DNA of 64,000 nucleotides from Atopobium sp. oral taxon 810 str. F0209 (GCF_000466405.1 NZ_KE952944.1:1-64000); one strand, 5' to 3'. Shown: positions 26,976 through 36,208, counted from the first letter of the stretch. Numbers and translations are program-made. Notes: generated by a model from the letters alone, not told the origin.

Positions 26976-27845
26976 GTGCCGCAGCACGTGCAAATGCAAA
27001 CCTATCCCTTCTCGCTTGTTGCCTTTGACCTTGATGGCACCACTATCGATACGGTTTCGGGCGAAATGCATCCACGTGTCCAAGCAGCACTTAAATATGC
27101 TCATGACCACGGTGCTCAAGTCTCCGTGGTGAGCGGTCGTCCTCTGCATATGCTCCACAACTTGCTGGTATGGGACTGGGTCGATTGGCTGGTAACGCTT
27201 AATGGATCAGTTGTGCGTCGCCAGACCGACCAGAGTGTTCTTTTTGAAAATGAAATGCCCGATGAGCTGGTAAGCACTGTTTTTTCTACCCTTGATGACC
27301 TTAACCCCGCATGGTTTGTCTTTTATGAAAGTGAGACTTACCGCGAGCGTCGCGCAATTACATATATGGCACGCGGAGGATCGGACGGCTTAGGCGAAGC
27401 CAATAGCGAGGAAGACATCATAAACGCAATGGCAGGTATGAAACCGGTAGATTCCATCCATGAAGCCATGGCTACGCACCCCGACACAGTCTTCAAAATG
27501 GAATGCAGCTTTGAGACCGCCGCACTAGCCGATGAGGCTGGCCAGCGCTTGCACGCGCTTGGCCAGCTGGATATCGCTCGGATGGGACCGATCGAATATG
27601 AGCTTACCTACGCTGGCATCAACAAGGGCGCCGCGCTTGAACAGCTTTGTCAGGAGCTGAAGCTCGACATTTCGCGTTCTGTCGCATTTGGTGATAGCGG
27701 CAACGATTACTCAATGATTGGCCATGTTGGTACTTTTGTCGCAATGGCTAACTCCACACCCGAAATTCTTAGGGATGCTGATGAGATTTGCCCCTCTTTT
27801 GACAAGCAGGGCGTAGCTGTTTGGCTGGAACAGTATCAAGCTTAG
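26976..27845 (+). CDS. HAD-superfamily (Cof-type) phosphatase
   Basis: A 289-residue HAD hydrolase of the Cof/IIB subfamily. Motif I is FDLDGTTID, motif II lies in VSVVSGRP, and motif IV is VAFGDSGNDYSMI, separated by the typical IIB cap domain. Substrates of this group are sugar phosphates, pyridoxal phosphate or flavin mononucleotide; nothing here picks one. It starts at GTG 26976 with AAAGGAA upstream and follows adenine deaminase by 32 bp, so the two are probably cotranscribed. It converges with the ABC exporter genes, 20 bp away. Confidence 0.88.
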   Translation: MPQHVQMQTYPFSLVAFDLDGTTIDTVSGEMHPRVQAALKYAHDHGAQVSVVSGRPLHMLHNLLVWDWVDWLVTLNGSVVRRQTDQSVLFENEMPDELVSTVFSTLDDLNPAWFVFYESETYRERRAITYMARGGSDGLGEANSEEDIINAMAGMKPVDSIHEAMATHPDTVFKMECSFETAALADEAGQRLHALGQLDIARMGPIEYELTYAGINKGAALEQLCQELKLDISRSVAFGDSGNDYSMIGHVGTFVAMANSTPEILRDADEICPSFDKQGVAVWLEQYQA

Positions 27846-27865
27846 GGCACTCTTAGAGCGCCCGT

Positions 27866-29563
27866 CTAATCAGATACTTGCTTGATAAATTTGCGGTCTT
27901 CAAGCTGATAAACGCGATCGCATGATGATAAGGTCGAAGGCCTATGCGAAACCATAATGATGGTCTTGTCGGCGTACACCGTTTGCAACGTATGCACTAG
28001 CTCGCGCTCGTGCAGCACATCAAGCGCACTTGTTGGCTCGTCCATCACAATGACATCAGGATTGGCTAGCAGCACACGCGCAATACCTATACGTTGGCGC
28101 TCGCCACCCGAAAGGCGCGCTCCCATCTGGCCCATTTGCGTATCATAACCTTCAGGCAGGCTCTCGATAAGATCTGCAATGCCTGCTCGTTTGGCAGCAC
28201 GCCTCACCTCTTCAAGCGTTGCTGTTGGCTGCGCAAATGCAATGTTATCTGCAATGGAACAATCAAAAAGATAAGTATCCTGTTCGAGCAATGCTATGCG
28301 CCGACGCAAAACATTTAGAGAGATCTCTCGTGCATCAACACCATTAATCCTAATGTGTCCCTGATTGGGGTCATAAAAACGCAACAGCAAACGAAAACTC
28401 GTTGATTTACCTGCACCACTGGGGCCCGCAATGCCAATACGTTCACCCGCTCTGATATGCAGGACAGCGCCATTCAATACGGCGGTATTTGCACCAGGAT
28501 AGGTAAAGCTCACGTCCTCAAACTCGATAGACTGAATCGGACCGCAATCCTCATGTCCCGTCTCTGTAATTGCTGCGGCGCAATCTTCAATACGGAAAAT
28601 CCGATCTGCAGCAGCAAATGCTTCGAGCAAGTGCGTTACCACGAACGTTAAGGAGAACGTCGACGAAAACGATGCCGTTGCAACAAAGGAGACGATAATC
28701 GCTCCAGCAGGATTCCCCACGCCTGCTGCCGCAAGACTTGCCGCTACAACAACTACCAAAATACGCGCTAGATAGACAAAGAAGTCAGGAAGCGCGGATA
28801 CTGCCTGCTGATGCAGGGCCAATCCGTGCGCAGAGCTATTAACCCGCTCATTTGCTTCTAGAACCTGACTTTTGCGCTGTTGACCTGCATTGAATATCTG
28901 GATGTCTCGTATGCCATACACGCTTTCAAGTACCAATGATTTGAGTTGCGCGAGAGCGGCTCGATACCTTAGGCCAATGCTTCTGCCTACACGTAAAGCT
29001 AGCAACGGAATCAAAACACTCGTCAGCACAAAAATCGGCAGGAGTACCGCAACATACAAAAGATGCACGCGCGCCGCCACAATAAGCGCAGCGAGAGGCA
29101 CAAGCACAACTGTGGACAGCGGACCTATCGTATGTGCAAAAAAGAACTCTAGGGTTTCAACATCAGTTACTGCAATAGATAGCAACTCACCTTGACTGCG
29201 TTCAATCAAAATTGTAGGTGCCAAGCGGTCGATTTCCTCAAATAGATGTACACGCAGCTGTGCCAACAAGTTATAAGCACCTACATGCGAGTAACGTCCC
29301 TCAAGGTAACGGCACAGCGCGATAAGACTGCTGCTAAAAACTACCATTGCAAGATAGATGCGCCAATCACCGGCCAACATTTGGGCTACATTCAAAATCG
29401 CAGCGGCACCAAAACCCATAACGCCTAGACGTGCCAGATTGCCCACAATTGACGCAAGCGCAGACACCACAAGATAGGGAGCGATTGGCTTGCCTATGCG
29501 CAGTAGCCGAATTGCGAGCACAGGAAGTGGATATGCATAGCTGTAGCTTTTCTTTTTACTCAT
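27866..29563 (-). CDS. Heterodimeric ABC exporter half, CydC-like
   Basis: A 565-residue fusion of a six-helix membrane domain and an ABC ATPase. The nucleotide-binding part shows GPSGAGKST, ALLEQDTYLFDCS (Q-loop), LSGGERQRIGIARVLL, VIVMDEPTSALD and MVSHRPS. Its overall pattern resembles CydC, half of the CydDC thiol exporter needed for cytochrome bd assembly, but no cydAB genes are nearby and other exporters look similar. It overlaps the partner gene by 4 bp (ATGA), so the two are made together. Its catalytic site residues look intact. Confidence 0.83.
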   Translation of the reverse strand: MSKKKSYSYAYPLPVLAIRLLRIGKPIAPYLVVSALASIVGNLARLGVMGFGAAAILNVAQMLAGDWRIYLAMVVFSSSLIALCRYLEGRYSHVGAYNLLAQLRVHLFEEIDRLAPTILIERSQGELLSIAVTDVETLEFFFAHTIGPLSTVVLVPLAALIVAARVHLLYVAVLLPIFVLTSVLIPLLALRVGRSIGLRYRAALAQLKSLVLESVYGIRDIQIFNAGQQRKSQVLEANERVNSSAHGLALHQQAVSALPDFFVYLARILVVVVAASLAAAGVGNPAGAIIVSFVATASFSSTFSLTFVVTHLLEAFAAADRIFRIEDCAAAITETGHEDCGPIQSIEFEDVSFTYPGANTAVLNGAVLHIRAGERIGIAGPSGAGKSTSFRLLLRFYDPNQGHIRINGVDAREISLNVLRRRIALLEQDTYLFDCSIADNIAFAQPTATLEEVRRAAKRAGIADLIESLPEGYDTQMGQMGARLSGGERQRIGIARVLLANPDVIVMDEPTSALDVLHERELVHTLQTVYADKTIIMVSHRPSTLSSCDRVYQLEDRKFIKQVSD

Positions 29564-31308
29564 GCTGCAGCTCCTTCGAGCTTTGCTTGTTCTGCGACAA
29601 GTTGCTGGTAGAGACCCTCATGCTGCATAAGCTCTTCATGCGTGCCCCGTGCCGTGACACAGCCGTGTTCGAGAACATAAATACAATCTGCCCAGCGAAT
29701 GGTTGAAAGGCGATGAGAGATAATTACTAACGTACGGGTACGTGACAATTTACGGATGCAGTGCCAAATCTCCTGCTCGCTCGCTTCGTCGACCGAGGAA
29801 GTCGACTCATCAAAGATAAGATACTTCGCCTGCGACAAGAGTACGCGTGCGATACCCATTTTTTGACGTTGACCACCCGAAAGACGCGACCCCGCGTCAC
29901 CTACTGCAGTATCTAATTTGTCAGGAAGACTACGCACCCAATCACCCAAGGCAGCTTCGTCCAGCGCCTCATAAAGCTTTTCGTCATTTGCATTCGGAGC
30001 GGCAATCTGAAGATTTTCGCGGATACTACCCGTAAAGAGACTGACTGTCTGAGGAACCATCGCTACGTGATAACGCAGCTCTTCGGGAGTAAGACTGAGA
30101 TAGTTTTGCCCATCGATATAAAGATTGCCAGCTGTGGGATCTATAAAGCGCGCAAGAAGCGCCGCAACCGTTGACTTACCGCAGCCCGAAAGCCCTACCA
30201 GCGCAATTGTCTTGCCGCGAGGCACCCGAAGCGAAACATTATTGAGAGCCATACGATTCTTAGACTCGGGGTAGCTGAAACTCACATGCTCCAATCGGAT
30301 ACCGTCATATGCCTCGGGATCGGTAGGCGCTTGAGGATTGTAAGCTCGGGAAGTATCAACAGCAAAGATATCTTCGACCTTTGTGGCAGCCGATACTGCG
30401 GTGAGCGCATCGTGAGTTGCATCCATTAGCTGGCGTATTGACGCGAAATAACCATAAGCAAGCAAGAGAATGGTGAGGCCAGAGCCCACATTTATCCTAG
30501 CCGCTGCCAAGTCGAAACATACGATGACAAGTGCAATGGTTATAGCCAAATACATAAGCGCTTCATTTACAAAGTGCGAGCTAAAGTTGATACGCATGAA
30601 TTCGTTGATATCTGCGCTCAAGCGGCGAGCCTTGGATTGTAGAGTCTGGCTGCGATCCGCATCGCGGTCAAAAAGTTTGATACTCGTCAGTCCTCGCACC
30701 GAATCAAGGAAGTACGCCGTCATGTCTTCAACCGAAACCCAATAGCGACGGCGCAGAGCTTCTATCTGATGGCGGAACAAGTTGTTGAGCGGCAAGAGCA
30801 CTACAGACACTACCAGCAACAATACCGCTATAGACAGCGACATAGGTGCTAAATGGAAAAACAGATATACAGGAGCAATTACCGAAAAAATCAACGAAGG
30901 CAAATAGAGGGAGTAATAGGTTTGCATCTGCTCAACAGCATCCGCTGATGAAGTAATAGCTGATACCGGACCAATTTTTTCGATACCACCTACATCCAGA
31001 GCAAGAACCTTGTCAAAGATGACTTCGCGCAAATGAACACGGGCAGAAGCGGTGGTGCGGTACTGCAGCTCCCCCTGCGCAAGACGCGTAACCAAGGTAA
31101 GTAACGAAGCGGCAGCTGCGGCGGAAGCCGCAGCTGCTAACTTTGTAGTATCAGGATGAGGACTTGCCAAATTACCCAGAAAAGTACCGATAACCTCCGC
31201 AAACAGAGTAACGCCGATAAGTTGTGCAAATCGCACTATAACAATGGCAACTATCCAACCCCAGAGTCCTTTAGACAGTCTTAAAAGCGTTTTATCTAAT
31301 AACAGCAT
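29560..31308 (-). CDS. Heterodimeric ABC exporter half, CydD-like
   Basis: A 582-residue membrane-ATPase fusion, the partner of the product at 27866. The membrane domain includes EKIGPVSAITSSADAVEQMQTYY and an SIKLFDRDADRS coupling region. The ATPase has GLSGCGKST, MVPQTVSLFTGSI, LSGGQRQKMGIARVLL and YLIFDESTSSVD. The Walker B glutamate is kept. The pair may export glutathione-like thiols, cysteine, haem-related compounds or a peptide. The ATG at 31308 is preceded by GAAGGGG. A perfect palindrome lies 38 bp upstream of the start and could control the operon. Confidence 0.83.
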   Translation of the reverse strand: MLLLDKTLLRLSKGLWGWIVAIVIVRFAQLIGVTLFAEVIGTFLGNLASPHPDTTKLAAAASAAAAASLLTLVTRLAQGELQYRTTASARVHLREVIFDKVLALDVGGIEKIGPVSAITSSADAVEQMQTYYSLYLPSLIFSVIAPVYLFFHLAPMSLSIAVLLLVVSVVLLPLNNLFRHQIEALRRRYWVSVEDMTAYFLDSVRGLTSIKLFDRDADRSQTLQSKARRLSADINEFMRINFSSHFVNEALMYLAITIALVIVCFDLAAARINVGSGLTILLLAYGYFASIRQLMDATHDALTAVSAATKVEDIFAVDTSRAYNPQAPTDPEAYDGIRLEHVSFSYPESKNRMALNNVSLRVPRGKTIALVGLSGCGKSTVAALLARFIDPTAGNLYIDGQNYLSLTPEELRYHVAMVPQTVSLFTGSIRENLQIAAPNANDEKLYEALDEAALGDWVRSLPDKLDTAVGDAGSRLSGGQRQKMGIARVLLSQAKYLIFDESTSSVDEASEQEIWHCIRKLSRTRTLVIISHRLSTIRWADCIYVLEHGCVTARGTHEELMQHEGLYQQLVAEQAKLEGAAA

Positions 31309-31346
31309 GCTGCCCCTTCACATGCAATGGCGATTCTAATTAGGCG

Positions 31347-31384
31347 CAACAAAATGGATGATAGTTCTATCATCCATTTTGTTG
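31347..31384. promoter_or_regulatory. Perfect 18-bp-arm palindrome upstream of the ABC exporter operon
   Basis: CAACAAAATGGATGATAG and its exact complement CTATCATCCATTTTGTTG are separated by only TT. The palindrome begins 38 bp before the start codon at 31308. It may be an operator, or a transcribed hairpin acting on the exporter message. It is too perfect to arise by chance. Confidence 0.8.
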
Positions 31385-31581
31385 CTAGGATTAAGTTTAT
31401 CTAAGGAAACATTCCCTTTTTACGCAATAGTATTTCAACCAAAGACAGTTTTCGACACCTTCAATTTAATCTGTGTTTATTTGCATTATTTATGACTGAT
31501 TCTAAGCCGTTTTAAGGCGCCTCAAACCATACTTATGAGTAATATGACCTCAGTACATAGAGGACTCTAGCCAGCAATTCT

Positions 31582-31702
31582 GCCCCATACATACGGGGCG
31601 TGAAATTTAGCTCAAAAACACCTAGCTTTACCTGCACTTTTGTGAGGCACATTTCTCTACGGTGGAGCAATAGGCCAAAAATTCACCCCATTCTATATGG
31701 GG
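31582..31702. repeat. Pair of similar short hairpins in an A/T-rich gap
   Basis: GCCCCATACATACGGGGC (31582-31599) and CCCCATTCTATATGGGG (31686-31702) are hairpins with similar arms, about 100 bp apart. They lie in the 546-bp gap between the exporter operon and the nuclease-like gene. No gene is visible in the gap, which is more A/T-rich than its surroundings. Confidence 0.55.
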
Positions 31703-31743
31703 CTTTACGGGTGTATATATTTTCATTTTTCTCAAATGACAGC

Positions 31744-31837
31744 AAAAAACATCCACACTATTATATTTATATATCTAAAAACCGCAGGTTACTGGATATG
31801 TATTTTAATTATATGGTGAATAGTGTGGATGTTTTTT
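31744..31837. promoter_or_regulatory. Long inverted repeat with T tract just before the nuclease-like gene
   Basis: AAAAAACATCCACACTATT (31744-31762) and AATAGTGTGGATGTTTTTT (31819-31837) are exact 19-bp complements, 56 bp apart. The right arm runs into TTTTTTT and ends 6 bp before the AAGGGG ribosome site of the gene at 31855. As RNA it would be a terminator-like stem in both directions. It may be an attenuator, a miniature mobile element or a recombination site. Confidence 0.8.
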
Positions 31838-31854
31838 TGGCTTAAGGGGCAAAA

Positions 31855-33087
31855 TTGGAAATTGTTGTCGGGTTATCCGCGTTACTCCTCACGCGCATTA
31901 TCCGCAGTCATTCAAATCGGGGAAATGCCATCAAGGAGCCTCTCGTTGACCTGCCACAGATACAACTTTCATTTCCTGCAGACAAAGGCATTCCAAACGC
32001 AGAGTCTTTAGCTATATTTCATTCAACGCTCTGCACCGAACAACTCGTGTCCAATTCTGAGTTATCCATACCGTCTAGACATACTCTTGAAGATAGCAAC
32101 TTTGACTTTGACAGCGTCAACCCTCTTGCAAAGACAGATCTCAGCCGATTTATCGATAGATGTGCCATCGATACAGAACACCCTTTAGAGCTGGGAGTCT
32201 TCAACCTAAATCACCGATATCAACGTACAAAATCTCGTACGATTATGCTGTCACGCAAGTTACCCACAGAAGCGATATTTCCCATTGATCCAAGTCTCGC
32301 GATTTCGAGTCCCGAGCTCACCATCATGCAACTTGCCCCTAAGCTAGATATTATTGACCTTGCGCTTGTAATAATGGAATTCTGTGGGCGTTATTCTCTG
32401 CGCCCACAACGCGATGGCTCTCTCTACAAAGAACGAAGTTTTGTTAATTGTGACTATCCTGCTACAACATGTGCACGCATAGCAGCCTTTATCAAAGCGG
32501 CAAATATGCGCAGATACCGTCACAAACTCGAGACTGCTCTTAAGTACTGCGCGGATAATTCCGCTTCGCCAATGGAAACCGCCCTTGCCCTCACGCTGAC
32601 GCTTCCTGAAGAGTTGGGTGGATACGGCCTTCCGCGGCCCATTCTTAACCCAAAAATTTCCATCCCAGACGATGTGCGTCTATATGTAGGTCGAAATAAT
32701 TTTCACCCCGATCTGTACTATCCACAGTGGCTCTGTGACTTGGAATATGAAAGTAGCGGATTTCACTTTGACCCTCTGCAAGCTGGTATAGCCACCGATC
32801 AAATGGATCGCTGGCGCAAAAGAGAAATCAGTCATCAAGCAGCGGATCGCAGGCGCTCGCGAGATATACAAGCACTGGGCATCAAAGTCATCCCCGTCTT
32901 GAGTAACGATTTCCTCAGTGCACAACGTATGGACCAAGTAGTATGGGCGTTAGAACGCCAGGCGCAAAAATTCACGAGCAGCACCATCAGCCTCGTCAAG
33001 ACTGCTGATACTCGTGAGTTACGCGACATGCGCACTCAACTCCTCGAACGCTTGAGCCTAGCAAGTCCTAGACATTCGGCCTTTTAA
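31855..33087 (+). CDS. Orphan protein with nuclease-like C-terminal region
   Basis: A 410-residue protein of a coriobacterial family without a settled name. The middle has ISSPELTIMQLAPKLDIIDL and IMEFCGRYSL. The C-terminal part has an E-x-x-x pattern typical of restriction-endonuclease-like folds: LCDLEYESSGFHFD, then ISHQAADRRRSRDIQALG and IKVIPVLSNDF, like DUF559 or Vsr-type proteins and the C-terminal part of AbiEi-type antitoxins. It starts at TTG 31855 with AAGGGG 5 nt upstream. It is a lone gene with large hairpins on both sides, a layout often seen for transferred or defence-linked genes. Catalytic competence is not proven. Confidence 0.6.
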   Translation: MEIVVGLSALLLTRIIRSHSNRGNAIKEPLVDLPQIQLSFPADKGIPNAESLAIFHSTLCTEQLVSNSELSIPSRHTLEDSNFDFDSVNPLAKTDLSRFIDRCAIDTEHPLELGVFNLNHRYQRTKSRTIMLSRKLPTEAIFPIDPSLAISSPELTIMQLAPKLDIIDLALVIMEFCGRYSLRPQRDGSLYKERSFVNCDYPATTCARIAAFIKAANMRRYRHKLETALKYCADNSASPMETALALTLTLPEELGGYGLPRPILNPKISIPDDVRLYVGRNNFHPDLYYPQWLCDLEYESSGFHFDPLQAGIATDQMDRWRKREISHQAADRRRSRDIQALGIKVIPVLSNDFLSAQRMDQVVWALERQAQKFTSSTISLVKTADTRELRDMRTQLLERLSLASPRHSAF

Positions 33088-33142
33088 CCCGGTCAGACGC
33101 CACCATATTGATAGAACGCGGGATAAAAATAGCCCCAGCTAT

Positions 33143-33189
33143 GTGAACTACCTCCCATTTTTGGGCACAGGAAATGGGAGGTAGTTCAC
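33143..33189. terminator. Perfect 18-bp-stem hairpin between convergent genes
   Basis: GTGAACTACCTCCCATTT and AAATGGGAGGTAGTTCAC pair perfectly around an 11-nt loop. Partly matching outer segments (AGCT and AGCC against AAGCT and GGCT) extend the stem. It lies between the nuclease-like gene and pgi, both ending here. It has no T run, but such stability should stop or protect both transcripts. Confidence 0.75.
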
Positions 33190-33225
33190 TCAAGCTGAGG
33201 CTACTTCACACCAAGTTAAAAGCAC

Positions 33226-34920
33226 TTACTTTCTATGGGTGCGATAATAAGCAATCAGGCTTTGTGTGCTTGCATCCTGAGTCGCCAACGCCTCATCGTC
33301 ATGGAAAGCGGGCGTAATCTGCTTTGCAAGCTGTTTGCCCAGCTCAACGCCCCACTGGTCATAGGAGTCAAGACCCCACACCGTACCCTCAACAAAGGTA
33401 ATATGCTCGTAAAGCGCAATCAACTCACCAAGAGCATGTGGCGTCAAAGCCTCACCAAAAATAGAGGTTGTTGGACGATTACCCTCAAACACACGCGCAG
33501 GCACCATCCATTCAGCAGTGCCCTCAGCACGCACCTCATCTGCAGTCTTGCCAAAGGCTAGTGCCTTGGTCTGCGCAAGGAAATTACCCAAGAAAAGCTC
33601 GTGTACATCTTGGTCACCATCAACAACAGGATGAGCCGTATTGGCAAAAGCAATAAAGTCCGCAGGGATCTTGCGAGTTCCTTGGTGAATTAGCTGGTAG
33701 AAAGCGTGCTGGCCATTGGTACCAGGCTCACCCCAAAAAATCTCACCTGTGGCACACGTCACCGGTGTGCCGTCCCAACGTGTTGCCTTGCCATTGGACT
33801 CCATCGTAAGCTGCTGCAAATAAGCAGGGAAACGATGTAGGTACTGGCAATACGGCAACACGGCATGGCTGGTAGTTCCCCAGAAGTTGTTATACCAAAC
33901 GTTCAGCAAGCCCATCAGCGCCACAACATTATTTTCAAGCGGCGTCTCTTGGAAGTAGACATCCAACTCGTTGAAACCTTCAAGGAACTGACGCCAGACA
34001 TCGGGTCCCAAAGCAACAATCAACGACAGGCCCACTGCAGAACCAACCGAATAACGACCGCCGACCCAACTCCAAAAACCAAAGGCATTCTCAGGATCAA
34101 TGCCAAAGTTTTCAACTAGCTCAAGATTGGTCGACACAGCAACAAAATGCTTACGAATTGCATCAGCCGCTTGCTCGTCTGATCCATCAATAGCACCCGC
34201 CTCCTGTAAGGTCTTGAGCAGCCAGGTCTTTGCCTCACGCGCATTGGTCAATGTCTCAAGCGTCGTAAACGTCTTGGACACAATGATGACCAGTGTTGTC
34301 TCAGGATCCAGACCACGAGTCTTTTCTGCCATATCATTAGGATCAATGTTTGAGACATAGCGGCAGTCAATACCCGCAGTCGCATAAGGCTTCAACGCCT
34401 CATACACCATGACCGGACCCAAATCAGAGCCGCCAATACCAATTGAGAGCACGTGCTTGATGGTCTTGCCACTCACACCACGCCACTCGCCAGAGCGGAC
34501 GCGCTCAGCAAAGGCATACATGCGATTTAGCACCTCGTGCACGTCAGCAACACAATCCTGCCCATCCACCATAACCTTGCCCTTATCGGCGGCGGGGCGC
34601 CTCAAGGCTGTGTGTAGCACTGCACGATTCTCGGTAGTGTTAATTTTTTCGCCCGCATACATGGCGTCGCGACGAGCCTCTAGGGCCACCGCACGTCCAA
34701 GGTCCGCCAACAGCGACACCGTAGTATCGTCAATCAAATTTTTCGACAGATCAAAATGCAAATCCGAAGTATCAAAGGAGAGTTTTTGAACGCGTTGAGG
34801 ATCCTCGGTAAAAGCTTGCTTTAGGTTAAAACCATCAGCAACCATCTTGTCGTGATGTTCCTGAAGTGCTTGCCATGCGGGAGTTTGGGTCGCATCAATA
34901 GGTGCGGAAATTGCTGCCAT
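33226..34920 (-). CDS. pgi: Glucose-6-phosphate isomerase
   Basis: Pgi, 564 residues, interconverts glucose 6-phosphate and fructose 6-phosphate in glycolysis and gluconeogenesis; cytoplasmic. It is the long bacterial/eukaryotic form. Signature segments include [56 protein letters not shown] and the final GVELGKQLA with its catalytic lysine. [15 protein letters not shown] holds the catalytic histidine. The ATG at 34920 has AGGAG 6 nt upstream and is chosen over 34959. It stands alone, with a small palindrome in its leader. Confidence 0.97.
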   Translation of the reverse strand: MAAISAPIDATQTPAWQALQEHHDKMVADGFNLKQAFTEDPQRVQKLSFDTSDLHFDLSKNLIDDTTVSLLADLGRAVALEARRDAMYAGEKINTTENRAVLHTALRRPAADKGKVMVDGQDCVADVHEVLNRMYAFAERVRSGEWRGVSGKTIKHVLSIGIGGSDLGPVMVYEALKPYATAGIDCRYVSNIDPNDMAEKTRGLDPETTLVIIVSKTFTTLETLTNAREAKTWLLKTLQEAGAIDGSDEQAADAIRKHFVAVSTNLELVENFGIDPENAFGFWSWVGGRYSVGSAVGLSLIVALGPDVWRQFLEGFNELDVYFQETPLENNVVALMGLLNVWYNNFWGTTSHAVLPYCQYLHRFPAYLQQLTMESNGKATRWDGTPVTCATGEIFWGEPGTNGQHAFYQLIHQGTRKIPADFIAFANTAHPVVDGDQDVHELFLGNFLAQTKALAFGKTADEVRAEGTAEWMVPARVFEGNRPTTSIFGEALTPHALGELIALYEHITFVEGTVWGLDSYDQWGVELGKQLAKQITPAFHDDEALATQDASTQSLIAYYRTHRK

Positions 34921-34935
34921 AGCTACTCCTTTTCC

Positions 34936-34958
34936 TGCCGCAGGATCTGCCTGCGGCA
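34936..34958 (-). promoter_or_regulatory. Palindrome in the pgi leader
   Basis: TGCCGCAGG and CCTGCGGCA are exact complements around ATCTG. The palindrome lies just upstream of the pgi ribosome site, close enough that a stem would end near the AGGAG. It may be an operator or a translation-control hairpin. Confidence 0.5.
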
Positions 34959-35041
34959 TACAGTGCTACCTATGCATAGCCTACCACCGTATCACCCAAT
35001 TTTTGACCTGGGCGCCCCAGTTGTCAGAGAATCTTATGCAA

Positions 35042-35123
35042 ATGAAATTGTTCAGCGGAGTTTGGGATTCAACCAATGAAACAATTCAGCGGAGTTTGGG
35101 CTGCAGCCAATGAAATAGTTCAG
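35042..35123. repeat. 34-bp tandem repeats upstream of pgi
   Basis: Units begin at 35042 and 35076, each 34 bp, sharing ATGAAAN(2-3)TTCAGCGGAGTTTGGG, and a truncated third unit begins at 35110 (ATGAAATAGTTCAG). They lie between the divergent pgi start and the 3' end of the gene at 35180. No protein is encoded. Confidence 0.8.
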
Positions 35124-35179
35124 AAAATCGCATTCACGCCCACATGTCGCTAGGGCCGCTATGGCTCGTATCGCCATGC

Positions 35180-35773
35180 CTAATATGGCTCACCCAGCGG
35201 TGGAACTCGCTTGAGGCAGGCCCATGCCCACTGTTTGCGTTGTGGATCTTCCAGCGACTTTGCAAAACCGCCCAAGTTTAACACCCGCATACCCAACACG
35301 CGTACAACCAGACCAGCCTTAAGCAGTGCCGCGTCCAACTCTTCAACTTCCGCCAGCTGATTCACATAAGCAGAACGCACAACGTCCGCTGCAACTTCAT
35401 CAAGCGCCACCAGCGTTGTAGGCTCCAGTGCTGCCACTGCCTCACGAAAAAGCTCTGACTGCATAACACTGCCATCTGCACGCAGCACTGATAACGCAGT
35501 CCAATCCTCAGGCGCATAACCCAGCGCCGCAAATGCCTGTCGCAACGCCTTACCATCGGCACCAGCCAGCAGCTCGCCGCCCGCACGTTCCTCAGGTGAT
35601 AGGTCACCCTTCACCAGCAGCAGCGATGAAAAAGCATTGCCGCTCATTACCACGCCACGCCCCGCCAGCGACGCAAGTTCCGCTTGCGTCTTGGCAAGGT
35701 ATGCCTTACGCCGACTTGATTGACTGGCAACCACGAACGTCCGCCGCCTTTCCTTCGTATTCTTCACAAACAA
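35180..35773 (-). CDS. Conserved protein, weakly uracil-DNA-glycosylase-like
   Basis: A 197-residue protein I do not recognise securely. The layout VKGDLSPEERAGGELLAGADGKALRQAFAALGYAPEDW, followed by a region of alternating strands (TTLVALDEVAADVV, LVVRVLGMRVLNLGG), loosely resembles the uracil-DNA glycosylase superfamily. That superfamily usually has a motif for DNA entry after a short beta strand. The catalytic Asp/His signatures of that family are not convincing here. The start is uncertain: TTG at 35773 opens the longest frame, and GTG at 35767 or 35734 are alternatives, none with a strong ribosome site. It is divergent from trxA. Confidence 0.5.
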   Translation of the reverse strand: MFVKNTKERRRTFVVASQSSRRKAYLAKTQAELASLAGRGVVMSGNAFSSLLLVKGDLSPEERAGGELLAGADGKALRQAFAALGYAPEDWTALSVLRADGSVMQSELFREAVAALEPTTLVALDEVAADVVRSAYVNQLAEVEELDAALLKAGLVVRVLGMRVLNLGGFAKSLEDPQRKQWAWACLKRVPPLGEPY

Positions 35774-35890
35774 TTCTACATGAGCGATTGCGGCGTAAGA
35801 AATTGGGTATACGTCAAAGCAAGGAAATAAGCGCGCCTAAAACTGGCGCATCCCGTATTGTATGCGGTACTTTCACGAGAGGAACCAACC

Positions 35891-36208
35891 ATGGCAAGCA
35901 AGCAGCTCACCACTAGCAACTTTAACGATATTAAGTCCAGCGACAAACCCGTCCTTGTAGACTTTTGGGCATCTTGGTGTGGCCCCTGCCGCGCAATGGG
36001 TCCTGTTGTCGAGCAAGTTTCCGACGAGATGGCCGATAAACTCAATGTGTATAAGTGCAATGTTGACGAAGAACCTGCGCTTGCTCAGCAGTTCGGCATC
36101 GTCTCTATCCCCACCTTAATTCTCTTTAAGGGTGGCGAGGTGGCCCAGCAGTTTGTTGGCTCCATGCCCAAATCTTCCCTTATCAGCCAAATTGAGGCCA
36201 ACCTCTAA
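35891..36208 (+). CDS. trxA: Thioredoxin
   Basis: A 105-residue thioredoxin, the usual size. The active site is WCGPCR after VDFWASWCGPC, and the cis-proline is in the IPTLILFKGG segment. It reduces protein disulphides in the cytoplasm using electrons from thioredoxin reductase, which is not encoded nearby. The ATG at 35891 has AGGAACC upstream; the longer frame from 35858 is not needed. The gene is monocistronic. Confidence 0.97.
   Translation: MASKQLTTSNFNDIKSSDKPVLVDFWASWCGPCRAMGPVVEQVSDEMADKLNVYKCNVDEEPALAQQFGIVSIPTLILFKGGEVAQQFVGSMPKSSLISQIEANL

Noticed and set aside
27866-31308. Firm assignment as CydDC
   Set aside because: The resemblance is general to ABC exporter pairs and no cytochrome bd genes lie nearby.
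31744-31837. Complete transposon or insertion sequence
   Set aside because: The inverted repeats enclose only 56 bp, no transposase is present and no target-site duplication was seen.
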